This document shows, one piece after another, positions 34,541 to 43,091 of a stretch of 64,000 nt of DNA (position 1 is the stretch's first letter; each line of letters begins with the position of its first letter). The stretch is from Ferrovibrio sp041906005 (lineage in GTDB: Bacteria; Pseudomonadota; Alphaproteobacteria; Ferrovibrionales; Ferrovibrionaceae). The translations under genes were made by a program, and so were the position numbers. The DNA lies in contig NZ_JAYRJY010000001.1 of NCBI RefSeq assembly GCF_041906005.1, positions 620,001 to 684,000 of the forward strand. The letters run 5' to 3'. The notes beneath the pieces were generated by a model. That model was not told the DNA's origin. It saw only the letters and a program-made list of their open reading frames with translations, and did no database searches.

Positions 34541-35656
34541 ATGGATACGGTGGAATGCTTGGTGATCGGAGCCGGCGTGGTGGGGTTGGGCGTGGCCCGC
34601 GCCCTGGCCCGTCGGGGCCGCGAGGTGGTGATTGTCGAGGCCGCCGGCCTGATCGGCAGCGAAACCAGCTCGCGCAATTCAGAAGTGATCCACGCCGGCA
34701 TCTATTATCCGGCCCGCAGCCTGAAGGCACGGCTTTGTGTGGATGGCAAGCAGGCCCTCTATGCCTATTGCGCGGAACGCGGCATAGCGCATAAGCGCTG
34801 CGGCAAGCTGATTGTCGCGGCCGACGATGCGCAGATCGCCGATCTGGAAGCGCTGAAAAAGAAGGCCGAGGCCAACGGCGTCGACGACCTGCAATGGCTC
34901 ACCCGCGACCAGGCCCTGGCGCTGGAGCCGCAGCTTCACTGCGTGGCCGCCCTGCTCTCGCCCTCGACCGGCATCATCGACAGCCATGGCCTGATGCTGG
35001 CCTATCTGGGCGAGGCAGAAGAACATGGCGCCATGCTGGCGCTGGGCTCGCCCGTGTTGCGCGGCACGGCGACAAATGATGGCATCGTGATCGAAACCGG
35101 CGGGCAGGATCCGATGCAGTTGAAGGCCAGGCTGGTGATCAATGCCGCCGGGCTCTCTGCCCAGCGCATCGCGGCGTCCATCGACGGCATCCGGACCGAT
35201 AGCGTGCCAGGCTGCTATTACGCCAAGGGCAATTACTTCATCCTCTCAGGGATGAAGCCGCCGTTTTCGCGGCTGATCTATCCGGTGCCCGAACCCGGCG
35301 GTCTGGGCACCCATGTCACCATCGATCTGGGCGGACAGATGCGGTTCGGGCCCGATGTGGAATGGATCGACGCCATCGATTACGCGGTCGATCCGGCCCG
35401 CGGCGAGAAATTCTATGCTGCGGTGCGGCGCTACTGGCCCGGCCTGCCCGACGGCGCGATCCAGCCGGGTTATGCCGGCATTCGCCCGAAGCTTTCACCA
35501 TCGGGGGGCAAAGCGGACGATTTCGTCATCCATGGTCCCGAACAGACCGGCCTGCCGGGCCTGATCAACCTGTTCGGCATCGAAAGCCCGGGCCTGACGG
35601 CGTCGCTGGCGCTGGGCGAATATGTCGCCGATCTCGCGGAAGCCACAGGGGGATGA
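34541..35656 (+). CDS. FAD-dependent oxidoreductase, L-2-hydroxyglutarate oxidase-like (DAO family)
   Basis: A 371-residue DAO-fold flavoprotein. The FAD motif VIGAGVVGLGVARALARRG is at the N terminus, then SSRNSEVIHAGIYYP, the signature of LhgO/L2HGDH-type enzymes that oxidise 2-hydroxy acids. The C-terminal GYAGIRPKLS and GLINLFGIESPGLTASLALG are also typical. It starts just after the tRNA region and ends 7 bases before the first SMP-30 gene, so the pair is an operon. If it belongs to the cluster downstream, it could oxidise a 2-hydroxy acid released by the lactonase. A housekeeping role in 2-hydroxyglutarate repair is equally possible. Confidence 0.87.
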   Translation: MDTVECLVIGAGVVGLGVARALARRGREVVIVEAAGLIGSETSSRNSEVIHAGIYYPARSLKARLCVDGKQALYAYCAERGIAHKRCGKLIVAADDAQIADLEALKKKAEANGVDDLQWLTRDQALALEPQLHCVAALLSPSTGIIDSHGLMLAYLGEAEEHGAMLALGSPVLRGTATNDGIVIETGGQDPMQLKARLVINAAGLSAQRIAASIDGIRTDSVPGCYYAKGNYFILSGMKPPFSRLIYPVPEPGGLGTHVTIDLGGQMRFGPDVEWIDAIDYAVDPARGEKFYAAVRRYWPGLPDGAIQPGYAGIRPKLSPSGGKADDFVIHGPEQTGLPGLINLFGIESPGLTASLALGEYVADLAEATGG

Positions 35657-35663
35657 TCCGGGG

Positions 35664-36539
35664 ATGACGACACCGGCCTGCATCCTCGACGGTCATTTCG
35701 ACCTGGCGGAATCGCCGGTCTGGTCGGTTGCGGAACAGGCACTCTGGTTTGTCGACATCAACGCGCCAGCCCTGCATCGATACGATCCGGCGAGCGCCGC
35801 ACATCGGCACTGGTCGATGCCGGAAGCCATCGGCTGCATCGCCTTGGATCGCCATGGCAGACTGATCGCTGCGCTCCGCGATGGCCTGTACCGCCTCGAT
35901 CTCACCAGTGGCAGGCATCACCTGCTTGCGGCAGCGCCCTATGATGCGGGGCTTATGCGTTTCAATGACGGCCGTTGCGACCGCCAGGGCCGCCTCTGGG
36001 CCGGCACCATGACCGATGATCGCCGGCCCCATGGCGCGCTGTATCGTTTCGATGGCCGGCAATTCGTAAGGCAGGAACTGGCCGGCTCCATCGCCATCTC
36101 GAACGGTCTGGCCTGGAGTCCCGATGGCCGCATCCTGTATCACGCCGATACGCCGGCGATGCAGGTGCATGCCTATGATTACGACATCGCGACGGCGGAA
36201 TTATCGAACCGCCGGCTGTTCCTCGACCTGCGCGCCGTCGGCGAACGGCCCGACGGCGCCACGGTTGACAGTGCCGGCAATTACTGGCTGGCGCTCTATG
36301 GAGCCGGCAAGGTGGCGCAGTTTTCGCCAGCCGGCGAACGTCTGCGTGAAATCCACCTGCCGGTGAAGGCGCCAACCATGCCCTGCTTTGGCGGGCCCGA
36401 TCTGCGCACGTTGTTCATCACCACGGCACGCCAGAAACACACACCCGAAGAGCTGGAAAAGATGCCGCTGGCCGGCGGCATCTTCAGCCTTCGCGTCGAG
36501 ATTCCGGGCTTGCCGGAGGCCCCGTTTATTTCTGCCTGA
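35664..36539 (+). CDS. SMP-30/gluconolactonase family protein (copy 1)
   Basis: A 291-residue six-bladed beta-propeller of the SMP-30 (regucalcin) type, which opens sugar or other lactones with one divalent metal. Metal ligands are visible: Glu in LAESPVWS near the N terminus, Asn in SNGLAWSPDG and Asp in RPDGATVDSAGNYW, with RFNDGRCDRQGRLWAGTM in between. No signal peptide, so cytoplasmic. ATG 35664 is chosen because it matches the family start and lies 7 bases after the flavoprotein gene. A second family member lies at 42060; the two are only distantly alike. Confidence 0.9.
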   Translation: MTTPACILDGHFDLAESPVWSVAEQALWFVDINAPALHRYDPASAAHRHWSMPEAIGCIALDRHGRLIAALRDGLYRLDLTSGRHHLLAAAPYDAGLMRFNDGRCDRQGRLWAGTMTDDRRPHGALYRFDGRQFVRQELAGSIAISNGLAWSPDGRILYHADTPAMQVHAYDYDIATAELSNRRLFLDLRAVGERPDGATVDSAGNYWLALYGAGKVAQFSPAGERLREIHLPVKAPTMPCFGGPDLRTLFITTARQKHTPEELEKMPLAGGIFSLRVEIPGLPEAPFISA

Positions 36540-37475
36540 TTACTTCTGCCTGACCACGCGGTTGCGCAGGATGCCGATCTTCTCGACTTCCAACTCCACC
36601 ACGTCGCCATCCTTCAGATAACGGCCGTGTTCCAGGCCGCAGCCGTCGCCGACCGTGCCCGAGCCAAAGAATTCACCGGCATGCACGGTCTCATCAGCCG
36701 AGACGCGGGCCAGCAGGTCTTCGAAGGTGTGGTGGATGGTGCTGGAATTGCTGTCGCACCAGGTTTCGCCATTCACGCGCGCCTGCATGCGCAGCTTGTA
36801 GGGATCGCCGATCTCGTCCAGCGTCACCAGGAACGGCCCCATGCTGTTGCCGGTATCGAAATCCTTGCCCTTGCAGGGCCCCAGCATGCTCTGCATTTCG
36901 ATGCTCTGGGCATCGCGCGCCGAGAAATCGTTGAAAATGGTGAAGCCAAAGATGTGATCGCGGGCTTCGCTCGGCTTGATGTTCTTGCCGCCCTTGCCGA
37001 GGAAGAAACCGAATTCCAGCTCAAAATCCATCACCTGGCTGTAGCGCGGCCAGATCACGTCGCCATCGGGTCCATTCACCGAGAAGCGGTTGGACTTGTA
37101 GTAGATCGGAATCTGATACCAGGTCGGCGCCACCTTGATCATGCCCAGCTTGACCAGCAGCGGGCCAAGGATCGGCTTGCGCATGATGGCGATACGCTCC
37201 ATCGCCTGCTGCACATGCTTCTCGAACAGCATGGAATCGCGGATCTGCTCGGGCACCGGCACCGGCGCATGCAGTTTCGCCTCGCTCAGCGGCACGCGGA
37301 TTTCCGCTTTTTCCTGCAGCGCGCGGGCTTTCGCCTTGGCCTCGTCGCCACCCTTGATGATGGAGAGCATGTCGGGGAAGGCATCGCCCAGATCAACGAT
37401 ATTGGCGCCGTCGCCGGTGAGTACGCCCGGACGCATGGAACCGCGCGCCGGATGGCTGAAAGTGCAGAATTTCAT
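36540..37475 (-). CDS. Fumarylacetoacetate hydrolase (FAH) family protein
   Basis: A 311-residue FAH-fold enzyme. The metal site is seen in MDFELEFGFFLGKGG (Glu-Leu-Glu) and FNDFSARDAQSIEMQ, followed by GPCKGKDFDTGNSMGP. FAH members hydrolyse or hydrate C-C bonds in 1,3-dioxo acids, or act as decarboxylases or tautomerases. The domain is complete. It is the second gene of the minus-strand unit with the cyclase gene, divergent from the GntR-TRAP unit. Its product may be acetoacetate if it acts like FAH proper, which would suit the acetoacetyl-CoA synthetase downstream of the transporter; that link is inferred. Confidence 0.9.
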   Translation of the reverse strand: MKFCTFSHPARGSMRPGVLTGDGANIVDLGDAFPDMLSIIKGGDEAKAKARALQEKAEIRVPLSEAKLHAPVPVPEQIRDSMLFEKHVQQAMERIAIMRKPILGPLLVKLGMIKVAPTWYQIPIYYKSNRFSVNGPDGDVIWPRYSQVMDFELEFGFFLGKGGKNIKPSEARDHIFGFTIFNDFSARDAQSIEMQSMLGPCKGKDFDTGNSMGPFLVTLDEIGDPYKLRMQARVNGETWCDSNSSTIHHTFEDLLARVSADETVHAGEFFGSGTVGDGCGLEHGRYLKDGDVVELEVEKIGILRNRVVRQK

Positions 37476-37481
37476 ATCTGG

Positions 37482-38258
37482 TTATTCCTCGAAAATGGCA
37501 ACCGCGCGGGTCCAGCCGGCGGAAGCGCCGCGAATCTTGTGCGGGAAACAGGAGATGGTGAAGCCGAACGGCGGCAGCACCTCCAGGTTATGCAGCTTTT
37601 CCAGATGGCAGTAGCCGATGTGGCGGCCAGCCTTGTGGCCTTCCCAGATCAGCGACGCGTCGTGGCTTTCCTTGAATTTCTCGGCCGTATGCACGAAGGG
37701 CGCATCCCAGCTCCAGGCATCGGTGCCGGTGACGCGCACGCCGCGTTCCAGCAGATACATCGTGGCCCTGTAGCCCATGCCGCAGCCGGTGCTGACATAG
37801 CTGGGCTGGCCATAGGCTTTGCCGGCCGCTGTATTCACCACGACGATATCGTGTTCCTTCAGCGTGTAGCCGATCCGCTTCAACTCGGCGTCCACATCCT
37901 TGTCGGTCACCACATAGCCGTCGGGCAGATGCCGGAAATCCAGTTTCACGCCATCGCCGAAGCACCAGTCCAGCGGCACCTCGTCGATGGTCCAGGCGCG
38001 TTCGCCATGGTTCATGGTCGAATGGAAGTGATACGGCGCATCCAGATGGGTGCCGTTATGGGTGTTGAGCGTGACATTCTCCACCGCCCAGCCTTCGGCA
38101 TCGGGCAGGTCTTCCTCCTTCAGGCCGGGGAAGAACTTGATGACATCGGACGCGCTCTGCTGGTGGCGGATGTATTCGATCTTCGGGCTGAAGCCCGGCG
38201 GATCGGATTGCACGTCATTTTCCAGGTAGATGGAGAGGTCGACAAAGCGACGGGGCAT
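37482..38258 (-). CDS. Cyclase family protein (kynurenine-formamidase-like)
   Basis: A 258-residue metal-dependent hydrolase of the cyclase family (PF04199). The metal motif HNGTHLDAPYHF is at about residue 70. Later blocks DIVVVNTAAGKAYGQPSY, GCGMGYRATMYLLERG and GTDAWSWDAPF match bacterial members acting on amides, lactones or isatin-like rings. ATG 38258 follows GGGAGGAA directly; the frame begins earlier with TTG on that ribosome site. It is first in the unit with the FAH gene and is read from a promoter overlapping the GntR half-sites. Confidence 0.9.
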   Translation of the reverse strand: MPRRFVDLSIYLENDVQSDPPGFSPKIEYIRHQQSASDVIKFFPGLKEEDLPDAEGWAVENVTLNTHNGTHLDAPYHFHSTMNHGERAWTIDEVPLDWCFGDGVKLDFRHLPDGYVVTDKDVDAELKRIGYTLKEHDIVVVNTAAGKAYGQPSYVSTGCGMGYRATMYLLERGVRVTGTDAWSWDAPFVHTAEKFKESHDASLIWEGHKAGRHIGYCHLEKLHNLEVLPPFGFTISCFPHKIRGASAGWTRAVAIFEE

Positions 38259-38310
38259 TTTTCCTCCCAAGAAAATCTATTGGGCCGATTCTGAAAGGCG
38301 GCTTGCGGTA

Positions 38311-38339
38311 ATAATAACGACGAAGATTTATTTTGTCGA
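38311..38339 (-). promoter_or_regulatory. Promoter of the cyclase-FAH unit
   Basis: Minus strand -35 TCGACA (38339-38334), 17-base spacer, -10 TATTAT (38316-38311). Both hexamers are close to consensus. The element overlaps two of the three TTGTCG-type half-sites, as expected for a repressible promoter. Confidence 0.6.
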
Positions 38340-38357
38340 TTTTTTTTCTTTTTGTCG
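38318..38357. promoter_or_regulatory. Probable GntR (FCD) operator
   Basis: CGACGAA (38318-38324) faces TTGTCG (38333-38338) as an imperfect inverted repeat, and a further TTGTCG lies at 38352-38357. The region is AT-rich (poly-T tract 38341-38347) and lies between the divergent cyclase and gntR genes. FCD-type GntR regulators bind short dyads with TTGT/ACAA cores. Binding by the neighbouring regulator is inferred. Confidence 0.5.
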
Positions 38358-38393
38358 TTGACAGTCCCCCCTCGCGCCTCCCAGAGTGAGGCC

Positions 38394-39131
38394 ATGACAG
38401 ACGGGAGGACAAAAGCGGATATCCGCGATCTGGCAGCCGAAGCCGGCAGCCTGACCGAATTCGCATACCGGAATATTCGCTCCGACATCATCGCCGGCCT
38501 TTTCCCGCCCGGCGCCAAACTGCAGATCGACGAACTGAAAACCCGCTATGGGCTGAGCGCCAGTCCGCTGCGCGAGGCGCTGGCCCGGCTGATCAGCCAG
38601 GGTTTCGTCTCGGTGGAAAGCCAGCGCGGCTTTCGCGTCGCCGCCATGAGCCCCGACGATCTGGCCGATATCACCATCGCCCGCCAGGTGATCGAGACCG
38701 CGGCGCTGCAACGCGCCATCGAACGCGGCGATGATGCCTGGGAAGCCGGCATCCTGGCGGCCTATCACCGGTTGGATCGCTATGTCGCCCGCCTGGGCGG
38801 CCGGCCGGTGGAGAACCTGGCCGAGTTCGGCGAATTGCACAAAGCCTTCCATGTCGCCCTGGTCGCGGCCTGCGGTTCGCCGCGCCTGCTGGACGAACAG
38901 AGCCGCCTCTACGACCAGGCCGAACGCTATCGCCATGGCATGATGCAGAATTTCCTGGTCGAGCAGGGCACCGGCATCATGGACGAACACAAACAGCTCA
39001 TGGAACTGGTGCTGGCACGCAAGGCAGAGGATGCCTGCGCCATGCTGCACCACCACCTGAGCCATACCTACGATTTCTGTTTCGGCCCTGACGGCGCCGG
39101 CAAGCGATTGGAGGACGCCGTCAACCAATAA
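38394..39131 (+). CDS. GntR family regulator, FCD subfamily
   Basis: A 245-residue regulator. The N-terminal winged helix has AYRNIRSDIIAGLFPPGAKL, then YGLSASPLREALARL and VESQRGFRVA. The C-terminal all-helical FCD ligand domain begins near residue 90 and has metal-site His residues (AFHVALVAACGSPRLL; HKQLMELVLARK; LHHHLSHTYDF). FCD members sense organic acids and usually repress their catabolic genes. ATG 38394 is chosen over an upstream TTG. It is the first gene of the plus-strand TRAP unit and probably controls both directions. Confidence 0.92.
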   Translation: MTDGRTKADIRDLAAEAGSLTEFAYRNIRSDIIAGLFPPGAKLQIDELKTRYGLSASPLREALARLISQGFVSVESQRGFRVAAMSPDDLADITIARQVIETAALQRAIERGDDAWEAGILAAYHRLDRYVARLGGRPVENLAEFGELHKAFHVALVAACGSPRLLDEQSRLYDQAERYRHGMMQNFLVEQGTGIMDEHKQLMELVLARKAEDACAMLHHHLSHTYDFCFGPDGAGKRLEDAVNQ

Positions 39132-39158
39132 CCGCGGATAACCTTCGGGAGGAAACCA

Positions 39159-40229
39159 ATGACCGCGATCAAGACCATGGCCTGCACCATCGGTGCCACG
39201 GCCGTATTGCTGCTGGCTGGCCATGCACAGGCCCAGACCGTGAAGATGACCGCCGTGGCGGGCCATCCGGTGATCTTCCCCTGGGTGAAGCTCGCTGACG
39301 AATTCTTCATTCCCGAAGTCGACAAGCGCCTCGCCGCCGCCGGCAGCAAGGCCAAGTTCGAATGGACCAAGGCCTGGGGCGGCACCGCCGTGAAGCTGGG
39401 CAGCGAGTCCGGCGCGATCAAGGACGGCCTGGCCGAGCTGGCCTTCGTCTCCACCATCTTCGAGGCGCCAAAATTCCCCCTGCAGAACGTGTCTTACGTC
39501 GCCCCCTTCATGACCGACGATGTCGCGGTCATGTCGAAGGCGATCAAGAACATGCAGGCCAAGATTCCGGCCATGGCCGAAGCCTGGACCAAGAACAACA
39601 TGATCTTCCTGGGCGGCACCGGCCTGGACAGCTATCACCTGTTCACCAAGACGCCGATCAACACGCTGGCCGACCTGAACGGCAAGAAGATCAACGCGCC
39701 CGGCCCCTCGGCCAATTGGGTGAAGGGCACCGGCGCCGTGGCCGTCGCCGGCACGCTGCAGACCTACTACAACGACATCCAGACCGGCGTGACCGAAGGC
39801 GCGCTCACCTTCGCCACCGGCGCCTTCCCTGCCAAGCTGACCGAAGTCGCCCCCAACATCACCAAGGTGAATTACGGCGCGCAATTCGCCGGCGCCCTGG
39901 TGATGAGCAAGCGCGTCTTCGACAAGCTGCCGAAGGATGCCCAGAAGATCGTGATGGAGGTCGGCGCCGAATATGACGCCAAATTCGCCACCCTGCTGGC
40001 CGCCACGTCTGCCTCGCTGATGCAGAAGATGGTGGAAGGCGGCGCCAAGGTGCGCGACCTGTCGCCGGAAGAGCGCAAGCAATGGGCCGCCGTGCTGCCC
40101 AACGTGGCGCTGCCCTGGGCCAAGGATCTCGACTCCAAGGGCCTGCCGGGTACGCTGGTGCTGAACGCCTTCGTCGCCGAGATTCGCGCCGCCGGCGTGC
40201 AGTTCCCGCGCGACTGGAGCAAAGAGTAA
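39159..40229 (+). CDS. TRAP transporter solute-binding protein, DctP family
   Basis: A 356-residue periplasmic binding protein with a signal peptide cut near GHAQAQT. The DctP core is intact: LGGTGLDSYHLFTKTPINTL, then DLNGKKINAPGPSANWVKG, TYYNDIQTGVTEGA and the C-terminal helices. The Arg that binds the ligand carboxylate in SiaP-type proteins (KLRVP) corresponds by my alignment to Asn (KKINAPG). So the ligand may not be held by the canonical salt bridge. GGAGG precedes ATG 39159. First of a DctP-DctQ-DctM set. Confidence 0.92.
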   Translation: MTAIKTMACTIGATAVLLLAGHAQAQTVKMTAVAGHPVIFPWVKLADEFFIPEVDKRLAAAGSKAKFEWTKAWGGTAVKLGSESGAIKDGLAELAFVSTIFEAPKFPLQNVSYVAPFMTDDVAVMSKAIKNMQAKIPAMAEAWTKNNMIFLGGTGLDSYHLFTKTPINTLADLNGKKINAPGPSANWVKGTGAVAVAGTLQTYYNDIQTGVTEGALTFATGAFPAKLTEVAPNITKVNYGAQFAGALVMSKRVFDKLPKDAQKIVMEVGAEYDAKFATLLAATSASLMQKMVEGGAKVRDLSPEERKQWAAVLPNVALPWAKDLDSKGLPGTLVLNAFVAEIRAAGVQFPRDWSKE

Positions 40230-40250
40230 TCCCGCTTAATCGGTGGTGCC

Positions 40251-40748
40251 GTGATGTATAGCCGTCTGCTGGGGGCGATGAACGCCCTCGGCACCGTGTG
40301 GATTTTTCTCCTCATGGTGCTGATCAATACCGACATCCTGGGGCGCGAATTGTTTTCCAGCCCCGTGCGCGGCACCACCGAATTACTGTCGCTCTCCATC
40401 GTCGGCATCGTGTTTCTGCAGCTTGGCCATGCCCTCATGGTCGGCCGCATGACACGATCCGACATGGTGATCGAAACCCTGCTGATCAAACGCCCGCGGG
40501 CGGGCCGCGTGCTCCAGGGGCTGTTCGCCCTGCTCGGCGCCGTGTTCCTCGCCATCATCTTCTGGGGCAGCATTGCACCATTCCAGGAGGCCATCGAGAT
40601 CGGTGAATATGTCGGCGCCGCCGGCGATTTCACCGCGCCGACCTGGCCGATCCGGCTGTTGATCCTGATCGGTTCGGCGGCCACCGGGCTGCAATACCTG
40701 ATCATGGCCTGGCAGGATTTCCGTTTCGCTTTTGCAGGTGGCAAATGA
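40251..40748 (+). CDS. TRAP transporter small permease, DctQ family
   Basis: A 165-residue membrane protein with four helices: about residues 12-27, 42-64, 85-107 and 128-150. LINTDILGRELFSSPVRGTT and ELLSLSIVGIVFLQ are DctQ signatures. The frame starts with GTG 40251 directly followed by an ATG at 40254; either may serve. The stop overlaps the DctM start by 4 bases. Confidence 0.9.
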   Translation: MMYSRLLGAMNALGTVWIFLLMVLINTDILGRELFSSPVRGTTELLSLSIVGIVFLQLGHALMVGRMTRSDMVIETLLIKRPRAGRVLQGLFALLGAVFLAIIFWGSIAPFQEAIEIGEYVGAAGDFTAPTWPIRLLILIGSAATGLQYLIMAWQDFRFAFAGGK

Positions 40749-42058
40749 CCGGCCTAGAGATTGGTTTCCTTACCCTGGCCGGCATGATGCTGCTGATCTG
40801 GCTCGGCCTGCATGTCGCGGTCGCGCTCGGGCTCACCTCCTTCATCGGCGTGTGGCTGCTGAAAGACAGTCCTGATGTCGCCATGTCGATGCTGGCCCAG
40901 GGCGCTTCGGATTCGATCGCCAGCCACATCTTCGGCGTGGTGCCGCTTTTTGTGCTGATGGGCTTCCTCGTCTCGATTGCCGATATCGGCAAGGACGCTT
41001 TTGAAGTCGCCAATCAGGGGCTGCGCCGCCTGCGTGGTGGACTGGGCATCGCCACGGTCGCTGCCAATGCCGTGTTCGCCGCCATCACCGGCATCTCGAT
41101 CGCCTCGGCCGCCGTGTTCACCCGCGTCGCCGTGCCCGAGATGCTGCGCTACGGCTACAAGCCCGGTTTCGCCACCGGTGTCGTGGCCGGTTCCTCCGTG
41201 CTGGGCATGCTGATCCCGCCCAGCCTGCTGATGATCCTTTACGGCTTCCTCGCCGAGGTTTCGGTCGGCAGCATGTTCATGGCCGGCGTGGTGCCGGGCC
41301 TGCTGCTGGCGCTCACCTATTCCGTCGGCATCATGCTGATGGCGCGCTTCTGGCCGTCTTATGTGGGCGGCCGTCCCGAGGGCGATGCCGGCCAGGAAAC
41401 CCTGATGGGCGGGCGTGAAATGACCGCCAAGCTGCTGCCGATCATGGCGCTGATCGCCGTCGTGCTGGGCGGCATCTATGCCGGCTTTTTCACCGCCACC
41501 GATGCGGGTGCCGTGGGTGCGGCCGGCGCGCTGCTGATCGCGCTGTGGAAGCGCAAGCTGGATCCGAAGAAATTCTGGCAGGTCCTGGTCGAGACCGGCC
41601 ACGTCACCGTGGCCGTCTCGTTCCTGATCATCGGCGCCAGCCTCTATACCCGCATGCTGGCGCTGTCCGGCGTGCCGCAATTCCTGGTCGCCGAAATCAG
41701 CGCGGCCGGCCTTGGCCCCTTCGCCTTCCTGGCCGTCTATATCCTGCTGATCATCATCCTTGGCTGCTTCATCGATTCCAGCTCGATCCTGCTGATCGTT
41801 CTGCCGCTGATGCTGCCGATTGCCAGCGGCTTCGACATGAACCTGATCTGGTTCGGCATCATCACCATCGTCGCCGTCGAGATCGGTCTGCTGACGCCGC
41901 CATTCGGATTGAGCGTCTTCGTCATCAAGAGCACGCTGAACGATCCGAAAATCACCCTGCGCACCATCTTCCTCGGCGCCCTGCCTTTCGCCGTGATCAT
42001 GCTGCTGACCCTGATCATCCTGGTGATTTTCCCCAGACTCACCCTCGCCCTGGTGTGA
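40745..42058 (+). CDS. TRAP transporter large permease, DctM family
   Basis: A 437-residue, about 12-helix Na+-coupled permease of the DctM type. Signatures: GVVPLFVLMGFLVSIADIGK, FAAITGISIASAAVFTRVAV, GMLIPPSLLMILYGFLAEVS, and near the end LGCFIDSSSILLIVLPLMLP with TPPFGLSVFVIKS. Na+ site residues follow the family pattern. It is coupled to DctQ by a 4-base overlap, and the second SMP-30 gene starts one base after its stop. Confidence 0.94.
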   Translation: MTGLEIGFLTLAGMMLLIWLGLHVAVALGLTSFIGVWLLKDSPDVAMSMLAQGASDSIASHIFGVVPLFVLMGFLVSIADIGKDAFEVANQGLRRLRGGLGIATVAANAVFAAITGISIASAAVFTRVAVPEMLRYGYKPGFATGVVAGSSVLGMLIPPSLLMILYGFLAEVSVGSMFMAGVVPGLLLALTYSVGIMLMARFWPSYVGGRPEGDAGQETLMGGREMTAKLLPIMALIAVVLGGIYAGFFTATDAGAVGAAGALLIALWKRKLDPKKFWQVLVETGHVTVAVSFLIIGASLYTRMLALSGVPQFLVAEISAAGLGPFAFLAVYILLIIILGCFIDSSSILLIVLPLMLPIASGFDMNLIWFGIITIVAVEIGLLTPPFGLSVFVIKSTLNDPKITLRTIFLGALPFAVIMLLTLIILVIFPRLTLALV

Positions 42059-42059
42059 C

Positions 42060-43091
42060 ATGCCCGCTGCCAACCCGCTGAAAGGCTTCCGCCTCAGCCG
42101 CGACGACCTGAATTTCATCGGCCACGACCTGCAGCGGCCGGAATGCATCCTGGCCGAGCCCGACGGCACGCTGTGGTCGGCCGATGCCCGCGGCGGCGTG
42201 ATGCGCATCGCATCCGATGGCAGCCAGCGCCTGATCGCCCAGCAGGCCGATAGTCACTTCGCCGGCACGACCGATCTGGCCAAACGCTTCACCGAGGGCA
42301 CCCTGCCCAACGGCCTGGCTTTCGCCCGCAACGGCGACATCCTGATCTCGAATTTCGGCACCGACCGGCTGGAAGTGATGGACCGCGACGGCCGCAGCCG
42401 CGTGCTCTATGACAGCATCGACGGCCAGCCGATCGGCAAGGTCAATTTCGTGCTGCGCGATTCGAAAGACCGCATCTGGCTTACCGTCTCCACCCGCATC
42501 AAGAACTGGATGGAGGCGATCCGGCCCGGCATCGATGACGGCTTCATCGCCCTGGCCGACGAGCGCGGCCTGCGCATCGTGGCCGATGGCCTGCATTTCA
42601 CCAACGAAATCCGCTTCGATGCCCGCGAGGAATATCTCTACGCCGTGGAAACCTGCGGCCGCCGCATCACGCGGTTCCGCGCCGCTCCGGACGGCAGCCT
42701 GAGCGACCGTGAGATTTTCGGCCCCGGCGATTTCGGCCCAGCCGGCTTTCCCGATGGCTGCGCCTTCGATTCTTTTGGCAACCTCTGGGTCACGCTGGTG
42801 ATGGCCGAGAAGCTGATCGCGCTGACGCCCGAGGGCGAGATGCTGACCCTGTTCGACGATGGAAACCCGCAGGCCGTGGCCGCGCTCGAGGCCGCCTATC
42901 AGGCCGGCAACGCCACGCCCGAGCTGATGATGGCCGCCCGCAGCAGCGTCACGCCCTGGATCGCCAGCGTCACCTTCGGCGGCCCCGATCTGCGCAACGC
43001 CTATATCGGCACCCTGTTCGGCACCAACATCCCGTGGTTCCGCAGCCCGGTTGCCGGCCTGCCCATGGTGCACTGGAAGGACCGCCCATGA
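42060..43091 (+). CDS. SMP-30/gluconolactonase family protein (copy 2)
   Basis: A 343-residue beta-propeller of the SMP-30 type. Metal ligands: Glu in QRPECILAEPDGTLW, Asn in HFTNEIRFDAREEYLYAV, Asp in GFPDGCAFDSFGNLW. It is longer than copy 1, with an extra helical segment near the end (NPQAVAALEAAYQAGNATPE). No signal peptide. Its position directly after the TRAP permease argues that the imported compound, or its first product, is a lactone. The stop overlaps the cupin start (ATGA). Confidence 0.9.
   Translation: MPAANPLKGFRLSRDDLNFIGHDLQRPECILAEPDGTLWSADARGGVMRIASDGSQRLIAQQADSHFAGTTDLAKRFTEGTLPNGLAFARNGDILISNFGTDRLEVMDRDGRSRVLYDSIDGQPIGKVNFVLRDSKDRIWLTVSTRIKNWMEAIRPGIDDGFIALADERGLRIVADGLHFTNEIRFDAREEYLYAVETCGRRITRFRAAPDGSLSDREIFGPGDFGPAGFPDGCAFDSFGNLWVTLVMAEKLIALTPEGEMLTLFDDGNPQAVAALEAAYQAGNATPELMMAARSSVTPWIASVTFGGPDLRNAYIGTLFGTNIPWFRSPVAGLPMVHWKDRP

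Noticed and set aside
36627..38294. Very long open frames opposite real genes, e.g. here (555 codons), 46598-48595 (665), 52715-54409 (564), 49704-51329 (541) and 40754-42208 (484)
   Set aside because: They lie antisense to well-recognised genes, are rich in His/Gln/Gly/Ala/Arg as expected for high-GC shadow frames, and show no family motif or ribosome site.
38358..38363. TTGACA as the -35 of the gntR promoter
   Set aside because: No acceptable -10 lies 16-18 bases downstream; the plus-strand promoter remains unassigned.
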